The notes: a model not told the origin generated them from the letters alone. A stretch of DNA of 64,000 nt from Caballeronia terrestris (GCF_001544515.1 NZ_FCOL02000013.1:62001-126000); one strand, 5' to 3'; positions 18,801 through 27,582 are shown, counted from the stretch's first letter. Program-made: numbers and translations.

Positions 18801-19523
18801 CTAGAACGGCAGGATCGACAGCAGCGGCGCGATCAGCACCATGACGACGCCCGCGATCATCATCGTCAAACTGGCGACGACGCCTTCCTCGCTGCCCAGT
18901 TCGCGAGCCTTCGCCGTGCCGACGCCGTGCGCGGCCGCGCCGAACAACGCGCCGCGAGCGAGGCGGCTGCGCAGCGGCACGAACGCAAGCACGAGTTCAC
19001 CGAACAGCATGCCGCAGACGCCCGTCGCGATGACGAACAGCGCGGTCAGGTCCTTGGGCGCGTGGATCTTGTCGGAGACGGCGAGCGCGAAGGGTGTCGA
19101 GACGGAGCGCGTCGCGAGACTACGCTGCAATTCCGGCGACAGATGCAGCAGTTTCGCAAGCGCGATCGACCCGCCGACCGCCACCAGAATCCCCACCGTC
19201 ACGCCCACCGACAGCGAAATCCAGTGGCGTTTCAGCAGATGCCGGTATTCGTAGATGGGCACGGCGAACGCGACCGTCGCCGGGCCGAGCAGCCACATGA
19301 GCCAGCGCGTGTCGGCGAAGTACACCGGATACGGAATCTGTGCGATCACCACGAAAATCGTGAGAACGACCGGCACGGTGAGCATCGGCGTGAGCCACCC
19401 GCGCCTGAAGCGCGCGTACAGCCGCTTCGAAGCGAAGTACAGCACGACCGTGAGCACGAAACAGCCCGCGGCGATGAGACGCGCGGCGTCGTCGGCGAAC
19501 AGGGAATCGTAGAAGTGGGTCAT
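18801..19523 (-). CDS. lrgB: LrgB/CidB family membrane protein
   Basis: A 240-residue inner-membrane protein of the LrgB/CidB family, associated with murein hydrolase control, cell death or export of small metabolites such as pyruvate/glycolate in other species. It has about seven hydrophobic segments and the family motifs LGPATVAFAVPIY, LATRSVSTPFAL, ALFVIATGVCGMLFGE and GAAAHGVGTAKARELG. Start chosen at ATG 19523, where the conserved protein begins; earlier in-frame starts overlap lrgA. Second gene after lrgA on the minus strand. Confidence 0.88.
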   Translation of the reverse strand: MTHFYDSLFADDAARLIAAGCFVLTVVLYFASKRLYARFRRGWLTPMLTVPVVLTIFVVIAQIPYPVYFADTRWLMWLLGPATVAFAVPIYEYRHLLKRHWISLSVGVTVGILVAVGGSIALAKLLHLSPELQRSLATRSVSTPFALAVSDKIHAPKDLTALFVIATGVCGMLFGELVLAFVPLRSRLARGALFGAAAHGVGTAKARELGSEEGVVASLTMMIAGVVMVLIAPLLSILPF

Positions 19524-19548
19524 GGCCGTAAGCCCGTAAAAGATGTCC

Positions 19549-20007
19549 TCAGGCCCGCACCGCGTGGCGCGCAACCATCGCGCGGCGCACTTCGATGCGC
19601 CGTTCGAGGCGCGAGGCGCGATCGACGGCGAACGCCACCGCGAACATCACCATCAGCGTCCCGCCGACCACCACCAGCGCGAGGCGCCAGCCGTCTTCCA
19701 TGAACAGCCCGCCGTACTGCACCGCCGCGACCGCCGCCGGGATGAAGAACAGCAGCATGTCGGCGAGCAGCCAGTCGGCGCCCGCTTTCACCCAGCGGGG
19801 CGCGACGCCGCCGCAAAACAACAGCGCAAGCAGCGCCAGCAGTCCGACGACGCCGCCCGGCACCGGCAGCGAGAACTTTCGCGCCACGACATCGGCGACG
19901 AACCAGATCGCGGCGAGCGCGGCGATCTGCAGCACGATCCGCACGAAGCGGCCGAACGGCCCATGAGAGCCGATGGCGTTCGACAGTAATGCGATGACAT
20001 AGGACAT
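19549..20007 (-). CDS. lrgA: CidA/LrgA family membrane protein (holin-like)
   Basis: A 152-residue small membrane protein of the CidA/LrgA family. Segments include RIVLQIAALAAIWFVADVVA, PVPGGVVGLLALLALLFCG (with the conserved PxPGxVxGL) and WLLADMLLFFIPAAVAAVQY. The C-terminal part adds a hydrophobic segment (LALVVVGGTLMVMFAVAFAV) and a basic tail. Start is ATG 20007 with GAGG upstream; a longer frame to 20079 is not conserved. It is in an operon with lrgB and divergent from a LysR-type gene, the usual arrangement. Confidence 0.87.
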   Translation of the reverse strand: MSYVIALLSNAIGSHGPFGRFVRIVLQIAALAAIWFVADVVARKFSLPVPGGVVGLLALLALLFCGGVAPRWVKAGADWLLADMLLFFIPAAVAAVQYGGLFMEDGWRLALVVVGGTLMVMFAVAFAVDRASRLERRIEVRRAMVARHAVRA

Positions 20008-20116
20008 GGCGGTGGACCTCGGAAACGTCTTAGGAAGCGATAGATTAGGGTTAACCTGTAGGCCGAGTATAGGGGGCACTTAAACATAATAAAAATGACT
20101 TAAACTAATCTGATAC

Positions 20117-20131
20117 ATTCCATTTCGGAAT
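20117..20131 (+). promoter_or_regulatory. LysR-type T-N11-A box in the lrgA/LysR intergenic region
   Basis: ATTCC-ATTTC-GGAAT is a perfect interrupted palindrome that contains the T-N11-A pattern. It lies 12 bases upstream of the LysR gene start and 110 bases upstream of the lrgA start. This is the typical place for autoregulation and divergent activation. Binding is inferred. Confidence 0.5.
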
Positions 20132-20143
20132 CTGGAGCGATCG

Positions 20144-21091
20144 ATGGAATTGCGCGCGCTGAGGTATTTCGTCGAGGTCGTGAAGCAGAAGAGTTTCACG
20201 GTGGCGGCCGAGCAGATGTTCGTGACGCAGCCGACCATCAGCAAGATGGTCAAGGCGCTCGAAGACGAGATCGGTTCGCCGCTGTTGCTGCGCGAAGGCC
20301 GCCAGATGGTGCTCACCGACGCGGGCCAGATCGTGTATCAGCGCGGACTCGACGTGCTCGCCGCCCACGCGCGACTCGAAGCCGAGTTGAACGATCTCGG
20401 CACGTTCGGGCGCGGCACGCTGACGATCGGCATCCCGCCGATGGGCGGCACGCTCTTCACCCCCGCGATCGCCGCGTTCAAGCAGCGGTATCCGAAGGTC
20501 GAACTGAAGCTGTTCGAACGCGGATCGAAGGCGATCGAGGCCGCGCTCCTCGATGGCGAGATGGAACTCGGCGGGGTGCTGCAACCGGTCGATATGGCGC
20601 TTTTCGACGTGCTGCCCGTAAGCCGCCAGCTCCTGTGGCTCGTTGCGCAGAAAGGCTCGCGCTGGGATCAGGAGGCGGAAGTCGCGCTCGCCGATCTCGC
20701 CGCCGAGTCCTTCGTTTTCTACGGCGAAAGTCTCGCGCTGAACGACGTCGTGTTGAACGCATGCCGCGAGGCCGGCTTCGCGCCGACGATCGTCGGGCGC
20801 AGCGGACACTGGGATTTCATGGCGGCGCTGGTGCAGGCGGGCGTCGGCATCGCGCTGTTGCCCGCGCCGTACTGCCGCCGGCTCGATCCCGATGCGTTCA
20901 CCTGTCGCCCGGTCGTCGATCCCGAGATTCACTGGGACATGGCGGTCGGCTGGCGGCGCAACGGCTATCTGTCGCACGCCGCGCGCGCGTGGCTCGATGT
21001 CGCGCGGCAGGCGTTGCCGGCGAATCTCGGGCAGGATTTTTTGTCGGGCGAACGGTTTCCGGCCCGAAATCGCGACGACAAACCGCGCTGA
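20144..21091 (+). CDS. LysR-family transcriptional regulator, probable CidR-type controller of lrgAB
   Basis: A 315-residue LysR protein. The N-terminal helix-turn-helix is typical: LRALRYFVEVVKQKSFTVAAEQMFVTQPTISKMVKALEDEIG, residues about 4-45. The rest is a periplasmic-binding-like effector domain (LTIGIPPMGGTLFTPAIAAFK; GVGIALLPAPYCR near residue 240). It is divergent from lrgA-lrgB across a 136-base region with a T-N11-A palindrome, as for the CidR activators of cid/lrg operons. Good ribosome site (GGAG) before ATG 20144. Confidence 0.88.
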   Translation: MELRALRYFVEVVKQKSFTVAAEQMFVTQPTISKMVKALEDEIGSPLLLREGRQMVLTDAGQIVYQRGLDVLAAHARLEAELNDLGTFGRGTLTIGIPPMGGTLFTPAIAAFKQRYPKVELKLFERGSKAIEAALLDGEMELGGVLQPVDMALFDVLPVSRQLLWLVAQKGSRWDQEAEVALADLAAESFVFYGESLALNDVVLNACREAGFAPTIVGRSGHWDFMAALVQAGVGIALLPAPYCRRLDPDAFTCRPVVDPEIHWDMAVGWRRNGYLSHAARAWLDVARQALPANLGQDFLSGERFPARNRDDKPR

Positions 21092-21110
21092 ACCTGACGC
21101 GCAATAGAAA

Positions 21111-21140
21111 ACGCCGCTCCGCCTGGTCGCGGGGCGGCGT
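21111..21140 (-). terminator. Terminator hairpin between the LysR gene and the DUF937-OmpA gene
   Basis: Stem ACGCCGCTCCGC (21111-21122) / GCGGGGCGGCGT (21129-21140), with one G-T type mismatch. On the minus strand it is followed by TTTTCTATTG, so it mainly ends the OmpA-family gene; it may also act on LysR transcripts. Confidence 0.7.
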
Positions 21141-21195
21141 CAACTTCGGAGCTTCAAGGACAGGCGTTTCCGCCCGTCCGTGACAGCTTAGTCAG

Positions 21196-22842
21196 TTATT
21201 CCTGACCCTTGAACTCGATACGGCGGTTGGCGAAACGGCCGCTCGCCGTTGCGTTGTCCGCGACCGGGTTTGCATCGCCGAAGCCTTGCGCCGTCAGCGA
21301 ATCGGCCGGCACGCCGTGCTTCACGAGGTACGCGCGCACCGCTTCCGCACGCTTTTTCGAGAGCGCCAGGTTCGACGTATCCTTGCCGACGTTATCCGAA
21401 TAGCCGCCGATTTCCATCTTGACCGTCTTGTCGGCGGTCGAGCAGTTCTTGAGCAGTTCAGCCGACTTCGCGAGCGCGAGTTGCGCGTCTTGCGGCGGCA
21501 CGTCCGAGCCCGTCGCGAAGTTGATCACTTGCAGGTCCAGCACCTTGGCGACGTCGCCCGCGACGCAGTCATCCGACTTGAATGTGTTGAACGCATTCAG
21601 GAACGAATCCTTCGCGTTCGCGACCGCTTCCGTCACGTTGAACGTGCCGATCGTGAACGCCGCGCCGAACAGACCCTTCAGCTTCTCGATCCAGCCGAGC
21701 TTCGCGTCCGCAGCCGTGCCGCTCAGTTCGATCTTCTCGCCCGTGAGCTTCACTTCCGCGCCCGGCAGCGCCATCAGCGGCAGCAGGCCTTCGAGCTTGT
21801 CGAGCCACGAAGCGGCCTTCGTTTCCGGATCGACCGTGATCGACGCGTTGAACTTGCCTTCACCGAACTTCGCCGTCAGCGCGTCGACGAGCGTCTTCTG
21901 CTCGGCTTCGCTGCCGACCGTTGCGTTGATCGTGGGCGCGCCGGCCTTGTCGACCGAGAACGTCATCAGCGCGTCCTTCGTCGGGACCGGTGCGGGCGCG
22001 GGTTCCGAAACCGGAGCCGGCGCCGATGCGGCCATCGCCATCGATGCTTCCAATGCGGCCGGCTCGGCGACGACTTCCTTCTTCTCCGCGACACAGCCGC
22101 GGCCGAGCAGGGCTGCGAGCAGCGCCAGCGCGAGGGCGAGCGCGATCCACCACCACTTCTTGCTCTTCGCCTTTTCCTCGACGACCACTTTGTCGATCGA
22201 ACCGTTCACGGCCGACATGCGTGCATTTTGCGTCGACGGATGTTCGAGATGCGACGACACCGCCTTCATTTGCGCGCCTACGCCGGCGAGGAAGCTGCCC
22301 GCGCTCCCGAGGCCGAGCGCGCTGGCGATCGAGTCGGTCATGTTCGCCTTGACGAACGGCAACTGATGACCGAGCAGCGTCGGCAGTGCGCCGGCGTTGC
22401 CGTTGTGCTGCATGAAATAGTGCTTCAGGACGCCGAGCAGCGTCGTGCCGACGACACCCGTCAGCGCGTGCGTGGCGCTTGCCGCGACGCCGGTCTGTTC
22501 AGCGACCTTGCCGCTCAGCGCTTCGAGGCGCTCGGCCGGCAGCACGGCGCCCGCGAGACGGGCGCCCATGCCGAGCAGCTTTTGAAGTCCGTCGCCCTGC
22601 ACGAGGTTCGGCAGTTGCTCGACGATGTTCGCGTTCGTATCCGGTGACATGATCGAGGCGAACAGACCGCGCGCACCTTCCGGCGACGCCGCCTTGTTCA
22701 TCAGCGAGCCGACGAGCGCCGGGCCCACCAGGCCGACCACGCGCTTTGCAGATTCCGGCGCGACGCCGATGCGCGTCGCGAGCTGCTGCAACACGCTTTC
22801 GGTCAATGCGCCTTGTACCAACTCAATAACGTTAATGCTCAT
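21196..22842 (-). CDS. DUF937 and OmpA-family C-terminal domain protein
   Basis: A 548-residue protein in three parts. The N-terminal part, about residues 1-215, is DUF937-like: helix-rich, with repeats of ALVGSLMNKAAS and LGMGARLAGAVLP type. A single membrane helix follows (WWWIALALALALLAALLG, about 230-247), preceded by basic residues. A periplasmic part ends in an OmpA peptidoglycan-binding domain (INFATGSDVPPQDAQ; GYSDNVGKDTSNLALSKKRAEAVRAYL). There is no N-terminal signal peptide, so the DUF937 part is probably cytoplasmic and the OmpA part periplasmic. Start is ATG 22842 with GAGGAAAG upstream. Specific function is not known. Confidence 0.85.
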   Translation of the reverse strand: MSINVIELVQGALTESVLQQLATRIGVAPESAKRVVGLVGPALVGSLMNKAASPEGARGLFASIMSPDTNANIVEQLPNLVQGDGLQKLLGMGARLAGAVLPAERLEALSGKVAEQTGVAASATHALTGVVGTTLLGVLKHYFMQHNGNAGALPTLLGHQLPFVKANMTDSIASALGLGSAGSFLAGVGAQMKAVSSHLEHPSTQNARMSAVNGSIDKVVVEEKAKSKKWWWIALALALALLAALLGRGCVAEKKEVVAEPAALEASMAMAASAPAPVSEPAPAPVPTKDALMTFSVDKAGAPTINATVGSEAEQKTLVDALTAKFGEGKFNASITVDPETKAASWLDKLEGLLPLMALPGAEVKLTGEKIELSGTAADAKLGWIEKLKGLFGAAFTIGTFNVTEAVANAKDSFLNAFNTFKSDDCVAGDVAKVLDLQVINFATGSDVPPQDAQLALAKSAELLKNCSTADKTVKMEIGGYSDNVGKDTSNLALSKKRAEAVRAYLVKHGVPADSLTAQGFGDANPVADNATASGRFANRRIEFKGQE

Positions 22843-23170
22843 AACTTGCTTTCCTCGAATGCGAAATTGCACAGCAGCCCCACTTGGGCAGCGCGGATTA
22901 TAGGTTTGGGTTTCCTACGTTAAGGTTGTCTAAAGAAAAAATCGGATTTACCTCAATTGCGCGAATCCAAGCCCGATTCGGGCACAAACCAGGCTTATTC
23001 CTAAGGCGGCGCAAAAAGGTTGTCCGACGTTTTTGGGCGAGCGCTTCCTCTAGGCGTCTGAGGAATGCGCGTCCTATGATTCGTAAATCCGAGATGGATT
23101 CGATGCCGCCCGCGACGCGACGCGCTGAATGTTGCCGGCGATCGATTAGCCCCCGACGGAGAGACCGACG
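22843..23170. other. 328-base divergent intergenic region, no gene seen
   Basis: Contains the promoters of the DUF937-OmpA gene (leftward) and the acyl-CoA dehydrogenase gene (rightward). It is less GC-rich than its surroundings around 22890-22960. A short inverted repeat CGAATC/GATTCG is visible near 22962-22980. Short frames lack ribosome sites. Confidence 0.5.
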
Positions 23171-24868
23171 ATGACCACGCCTTCACGACAGCCGCGCTTC
23201 GGCGAGACCCACGAGGTCGTCAACCAGACGCCGCCGCTCGCCGACTACGACATGCTCGCCGCCGATCCCGCGCTAAAGGCCGCGCTCGAGCGCGAGGGCG
23301 CGCTCTGGCACGCGGAGGCCCTCGCCCGACACGGGCGCGCGCTTACGCAGCCCGACGTCCTCGCCCTCGCCGATCTCGCCAATCGCCACGAGCCGGAACT
23401 GAGCACGCACAGCCCGCGCGGCGAGCGCATCGACGCGATCGAGTTTCATCCGGCCTGGCACGAGTTGCTCGCGCTTTTGAGACGCGAAGGGCTGCACGCG
23501 CTGCCGCTCGAAACGCCCCGGCCGGGCGCGATGCCCGCGCGCTGTGCCGGCTATTTTTTCCACGGACAGCTCGAATCCGGCTCGCTGTGTCCGATCACGA
23601 TGACGTTCGCCAGCATTCCCGTGCTGCAAAAAGAACCGGCGCTCTACTCCACGTTGCGCCACGCGCTGCTCTCCCGCGAGCACGATCCGCGCGACATTCC
23701 GCTCAGCGCGGGCAAGCGCTCGATGATGGTCGGCATGGGCATGACGGAGAAGCAAGGCGGCTCGGACGTGCGCAGCAACCAGACGCGCGCTTATCCGATC
23801 GACACGCCCGGACGGGGCGCCGCGTATCGGCTGATCGGACACAAGTGGTTTTTCTCGGCGCCGCAATGCGACGCGCATCTCGTGCTCGCGCGCGCGGGCG
23901 AAAGCGACGCGATTTCCTGCTTCTATGTCCCACGCTTCGCCCCCGACGGCCGCAAGAACGCCGTCCAGGTGCAGCGCCTGAAGGAGAAGCTCGGCAACCG
24001 GTCGAATGCGAGCAGCGAAGTTGAATTCCTCGACGCGTACGGCGTGATGATCGGCGACGAGGGGCGCGGCGTGCCGACGATCATCGAAATGGCGAACTAC
24101 ACGCGGCTCGACTGCGTGATCGGCAGCGCCGCGCTGATGCGCGCGGCGCTCGTGCAGGCGGTCCACCACGCGCGGCATCGGAGCGTGTTCGGCGCGAAAC
24201 TCGTCGACCAGCCGCTGATGCGCAACGTGCTCGCGGATCTGGCGCTGGAATCGGAGGCGGCGACGGTGCTGTTCATGCGTCTCGCGGGCGCGTTCGAAAC
24301 CAGCGCCGCCGCCGATGGCGCGCCGGAAGAGCGCGCGTGGCGGCGGCTCGTGACGCCGGCCGCGAAGTTCTGGGTCTGCAAGCGGGCGCTCGAATTCACC
24401 GGCGAAGCGATGGAGGTCTGGGGAGGCAACGGCTATGTGGAGACCGGACCGATGGGGCGGTTCTATCGGGAGGCGCCGGTCAATTCGATCTGGGAAGGCT
24501 CGGGGAACGTGATGTGTCTCGACGTGTTGCGCGCGTTCGAGCGCGAGACGGATGCGGCGCATGCGCTTTTTACGTCGTGGCAGGAGACGGCGCGCGAGCA
24601 TCCGGCGCTGGGGCCGGCGCTCGATGCGCTTTTGCGGACGCTGAAGGGTGATCCGGCGACGAGGGAGGCATCGGCGCGGCGGATCGCGCAGCAGTTGGTG
24701 CTCACGGCGCAGGCGGTGCTGCTTGCGAAGCATGCGCCGGAGGAAATCGCGGATGCGTTCATCGAGACGCGTCTCGGAGATGCGCGCGGTGAGACGGGGC
24801 GGGTTTATGGGACGCTGCCCGCGAGGTTTGATCACGCGGGAGTGGTGAGACGGGCGTTTGCGGTTTAG
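23171..24868 (+). CDS. aidB: AidB-like acyl-CoA dehydrogenase family protein
   Basis: A 565-residue FAD-dependent acyl-CoA dehydrogenase-fold protein. The AidB subgroup features are the N-terminal NQTPPLADYDMLAADPAL, LCPITMTFASIPVL, MGMTEKQGGSDVRSNQT (about residues 190-205), GHKWFFSAPQCDAHLVLAR, NRSNASSEVEFLDAYG, and a C-terminal VWGGNGYVETGPMGRFYREAPVNSIWEGSGNVMCLDVLRA. In E. coli AidB is induced by alkylation and binds DNA; family members also show weak isovaleryl-CoA dehydrogenase activity. No adaptive-response genes adjoin it here. The stop converges with the flagellar fliST operon 9 bases away. Confidence 0.85.
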   Translation: MTTPSRQPRFGETHEVVNQTPPLADYDMLAADPALKAALEREGALWHAEALARHGRALTQPDVLALADLANRHEPELSTHSPRGERIDAIEFHPAWHELLALLRREGLHALPLETPRPGAMPARCAGYFFHGQLESGSLCPITMTFASIPVLQKEPALYSTLRHALLSREHDPRDIPLSAGKRSMMVGMGMTEKQGGSDVRSNQTRAYPIDTPGRGAAYRLIGHKWFFSAPQCDAHLVLARAGESDAISCFYVPRFAPDGRKNAVQVQRLKEKLGNRSNASSEVEFLDAYGVMIGDEGRGVPTIIEMANYTRLDCVIGSAALMRAALVQAVHHARHRSVFGAKLVDQPLMRNVLADLALESEAATVLFMRLAGAFETSAAADGAPEERAWRRLVTPAAKFWVCKRALEFTGEAMEVWGGNGYVETGPMGRFYREAPVNSIWEGSGNVMCLDVLRAFERETDAAHALFTSWQETAREHPALGPALDALLRTLKGDPATREASARRIAQQLVLTAQAVLLAKHAPEEIADAFIETRLGDARGETGRVYGTLPARFDHAGVVRRAFAV

Positions 24869-24877
24869 TCGCGGCCC

Positions 24878-25195
24878 TCACCGCACCGAATTCGGCAACT
24901 TCGGCACAACCGGAGCGGGAGCCGAAACCTCCCCATTCTCCAGTCGATACAACCAGGCCAGCATCTCCGCCACCGCCTGATAAAGCGCGGGCGGAATGCG
25001 CGAATCCAGGTCGACCTGCATCAGCAACGACACCATTTCCGGCGATTCGTGCACGTACAGCCCCGCTTCCTGCGCGCGCTGCACGATCATTTCCGCGACG
25101 ATCCCGTATCCCTTCGCCACGACGCGCGGCGCGGCGTCGCGGTTCTGGTCGTCGTAGGCGAGCGCGGTCGCCTGCTTGCGCACGTCCGCGCTCAT
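24878..25195 (-). CDS. FlhB C-terminal-domain-like protein (FhlB/FlhX type)
   Basis: A 105-residue protein corresponding to only the cytoplasmic C-terminal domain of FlhB/YscU export-switch proteins: ALAYDDQNRDAAPRVVAKGYGIVAEMIVQRAQEAGLYVHESPEMVSLLMQVDLDSRIPPALYQAVAEMLAWLY. It lacks the membrane part and has no NPTH self-cleavage motif. Such stand-alone domains can partly replace the FlhB C-terminus in other bacteria. It overlaps the fliK-like gene by 4 bases and is last of the fliS-fliT-fliK-like-fhlB operon. Confidence 0.85.
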   Translation of the reverse strand: MSADVRKQATALAYDDQNRDAAPRVVAKGYGIVAEMIVQRAQEAGLYVHESPEMVSLLMQVDLDSRIPPALYQAVAEMLAWLYRLENGEVSAPAPVVPKLPNSVR

Positions 25196-26505
25196 GCACC
25201 CTCCCCGCGAAACAAATGCGCCAGCGGCGACGGCACCGGCTTGGCTGCAGCGCGTATATCAGCATCGATATCCGCCGATTCACCGACCGCCCGTATCGAC
25301 ATCCCCGCGAGCCCGATGCCCGCTGCCGCAAGCTGTTGCCGGAAGCCCTCGCGATCGGCGGCGAGGCGCGCCGCGCCGTGCTCGCTCGCGTTGATCCGCG
25401 CGACGAGCTTTTCGCCGCTCAGGACGAGATCGGCATCGACGGTGCCGAGCGTCGGCAGCGAAAGCGTCACGCGCGTGCGCCACGGACGATCGGCGTCGTG
25501 GGTCGTGTCGGGCGTGCGCGCGTCGCGTTCCTGCGGCGCGATCTCCCATTCGAGTCGCGCGCCCGGCCACGCCTCGCCCGACCAGCGAAACTGGCCGGTC
25601 GCGAGCAGATCGAGTTGCTGGCGAACGAGCGGAATCGTCGATGGGTGAACGCCCGCCAGCAGCGCCGCCTGCGTCGCGGATTCCTGCGGCGCGGGCGCGG
25701 CGGCAGCGGCAGGGGTCGCGGATGCGGCGGAAGACAACGCCGAAGCAGGCGCATCACGCACCGATTCCGCGAGCGCCGCCGCCTGCTGCGGATTGCTCGG
25801 CGGCGTAAAAGTGCGGTTCGCGGGGTGCAAATCAGGCACTTCACGCAAGTCCGTTACGGTGCGCGCTGAATCTGAGGCCCTGCCATCAAGCCACACAACG
25901 GAGGAATCAGCGTGCTGCTCGGGAATATCGAGAGGAGGCATCGCGCTCAAATCGATGCGCGCCTGCGGCTCGGCCGCGAGCGATACCGCCGGGCGCTGCC
26001 CCGCGAGCCATTCGACAAGATGAGATTCGTAGAAAAGACCGCTCTCGCCGACGGTTCTAGCCAGCGCCGAAGCCAGCACCGAAGCCGGCAGCGGCGGCGC
26101 CGGCTGGCTGAGAGCACGCGCCGCAGCCGCCGACGCGATCGACGAAAAAGCGTGATCGAACAGTCCGCCGGAGAGATTCGCAAACGCGCTCGCGGGCCGC
26201 GGCGCGGTGGGCCACAGCGGCGCATCGCCGGTCAGCGGGGGCGTCGCGCCGCCGCCGAAGCGCGAAATCGCGTCGAGCGTGCGCGCGATCTTGCTGAGCG
26301 CCGTCTGCGCGGACGCGTTAGCCGTAGCCGACGCCCCGTCGCGCGTATCCGCGGCGCCCGGCTGGATATCGATGGAAAGGCGCGACGTGCCGGCCTGCGT
26401 CGTCGTCTGGCCGGCGGTGGCGCTGCCGGGCGCGCGGATCGCGGACATCAGCAATTCCGCCCGGCTGGCGAGGAGCGTTGCGATCGCGGTGTCCAGTGCC
26501 GTCAT
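25192..26505 (-). CDS. FliK-like flagellar hook-length control protein (second copy)
   Basis: A 437-residue protein with an Ala/Pro-rich low-complexity N-terminal two-thirds and a C-terminal Flg_hook-like domain (RWSGEAWPGARLEWEIAP...TRVTLSLPTLGTVDADLVLSGEKLVARINA). It resembles FliK but differs from the FliK at 33,799-35,229. It sits between fliT and an flhB-like domain gene behind a FliA promoter. A late-stage export regulator is plausible; it may instead be an ancestral duplicate. Whether it controls hook length is not shown by sequence. Confidence 0.75.
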   Translation of the reverse strand: MTALDTAIATLLASRAELLMSAIRAPGSATAGQTTTQAGTSRLSIDIQPGAADTRDGASATANASAQTALSKIARTLDAISRFGGGATPPLTGDAPLWPTAPRPASAFANLSGGLFDHAFSSIASAAAARALSQPAPPLPASVLASALARTVGESGLFYESHLVEWLAGQRPAVSLAAEPQARIDLSAMPPLDIPEQHADSSVVWLDGRASDSARTVTDLREVPDLHPANRTFTPPSNPQQAAALAESVRDAPASALSSAASATPAAAAAPAPQESATQAALLAGVHPSTIPLVRQQLDLLATGQFRWSGEAWPGARLEWEIAPQERDARTPDTTHDADRPWRTRVTLSLPTLGTVDADLVLSGEKLVARINASEHGAARLAADREGFRQQLAAAGIGLAGMSIRAVGESADIDADIRAAAKPVPSPLAHLFRGEGA

Positions 26506-26564
26506 GCCCGTGTCCTTTGTTGTGCCAAGGCGTGGCGAACCAAACCCCGCCGCCAGCGTCCTGC

Positions 26565-26894
26565 CTAGCGCAGTCCCATCATCTTCTTGAGCACGCGCGC
26601 CGGCCGGTTCGCTGTGAACAGCGCCGAGAGTCGCGCGAGCGACGGCGAAGTCAGATCGCGGATCGCGGCGTCGTCGGCGAGAATGCGGCGCACGAGGTCG
26701 AGCTTGCGTGCCTTGTCGTCGTTGTCAAGCTCGGAGCCGCCGTCCACTTCCTTCAGTCCGTCAACCAGTTCGCGATACGCCGACTGCATCACCTTCAGTT
26801 CGCCCCACTCTCCGCTCCTTGCCGCGGCGAGCATCCTGCCGGACAGGGCCGCGATGGCTTCGTAGTGGTCGAAATATTCCTGACTTGTCTTCAT
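26565..26894 (-). CDS. fliT: Flagellar export chaperone FliT
   Basis: A 109-residue all-helical protein (KTSQEYFDHYEAIAALSGRMLAAARSGEWGELKVMQSAYRELVDGL...). FliT is the export chaperone for the filament cap FliD and also binds FlhDC and FliI in enterics. The annotated frame could be extended to 27011 but that adds a Cys/Gly-rich shadow of fliS; ATG 26894 follows fliS by 8 bases. Position directly after fliS supports the call, since FliT is poorly conserved in sequence. Confidence 0.78.
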   Translation of the reverse strand: MKTSQEYFDHYEAIAALSGRMLAAARSGEWGELKVMQSAYRELVDGLKEVDGGSELDNDDKARKLDLVRRILADDAAIRDLTSPSLARLSALFTANRPARVLKKMMGLR

Positions 26895-26902
26895 TCTTGT
26901 TA

Positions 26903-27379
26903 TCAGACATTCATTGCCGCACGCGCCGCCGCATGCGCAGACCCACTCCCCGACGCATCCGAATGATGCGCCGAAGCCGCTTGCGCCACTTCCGGTCCAA
27001 TTGCTATCCATGCTTCCTCCAGCGTGGCGAGAAGTCCATCGACCTCCACCAGCATCTGCTCATCCTGCCGCGCGTTGGCTTCGAGCAGCCGCCGCGTCAT
27101 ATATGTGTAGAGCGCGTCGAGCCGCTCCGCGATCTCGCCGCCTGCCTGCTTGTTCAGCGCCTGCTGCAACCCGCTTTCGATGATGCTCATCGCCTTGCCG
27201 ATCGCTGTGCCCCGCTCGACGATGTTGCCCTGCTGCAGATGCATCCGCGCCTGCGCGATCGCCTGCCGCGCGCCCTGATAGAGCATGACGACCAGCCGGT
27301 GCGGACTCGCTCCCGTCACTCCTGTCTGAACGCCGACGCGTGCGTAGGCGCTGGCTCCAGCGTGTCCTGGGGAATACAT
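26903..27379 (-). CDS. fliS: Flagellar export chaperone FliS
   Basis: A 158-residue flagellin chaperone. It starts with YSPGHAGASAYARVGVQTGVTGASPHRLVVMLYQGARQAI, the FliS hallmark, continues with helices GTAIGKAMSIIESGLQQALN and ERLDALYTYMTRRLLEAN, and ends with an unconserved Ala/Ser/His tail. It keeps unpolymerised flagellin from aggregating and brings it to FlhA. A strong AAGGAG lies upstream of the ATG, and a FliA-type promoter lies about 175 bases upstream. No fliD or fliC is in the window. Confidence 0.92.
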   Translation of the reverse strand: MYSPGHAGASAYARVGVQTGVTGASPHRLVVMLYQGARQAIAQARMHLQQGNIVERGTAIGKAMSIIESGLQQALNKQAGGEIAERLDALYTYMTRRLLEANARQDEQMLVEVDGLLATLEEAWIAIGPEVAQAASAHHSDASGSGSAHAAARAAMNV

Positions 27380-27555
27380 CTGTGGTTCTCCTTATACGTG
27401 CCTGGTCGGGCCGATTCGCGTCGTCAGGCGGCTGAGGGCACGAACGGACGTGCCTTCCGCCGTGCCAGCCCGGACGTTTCCCGAGTCGATCGATGCCGCT
27501 CGCCGCCCGCATCGCGTCTCATCGGCGCGTTGCTGCTGGCGAGCTGTTATCGGGG

Positions 27556-27582
27556 TTATCGGAAAACCGCGCAAAAGCTTTA
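27556..27582 (-). promoter_or_regulatory. Sigma-28 (FliA) promoter for fliS-fliT-fliK-like-fhlB
   Basis: On the minus strand TAAAGCTT (27582-27575), an 11-base spacer, then TCCGATAA (27563-27556). The E. coli FliA consensus is TAAAGTTT-N11-GCCGATAA, so it matches at nearly every informative position with exact spacing. It lies about 177 bases upstream of the fliS start. Confidence 0.75.

Noticed and set aside
17541..19703. Long Arg/His-rich plus-strand frame of 720 codons opposite ahcY and lrgB
   Set aside because: It is antisense to clear genes, has shadow-like composition (Arg, His, Asp rich) and no recognisable domain.
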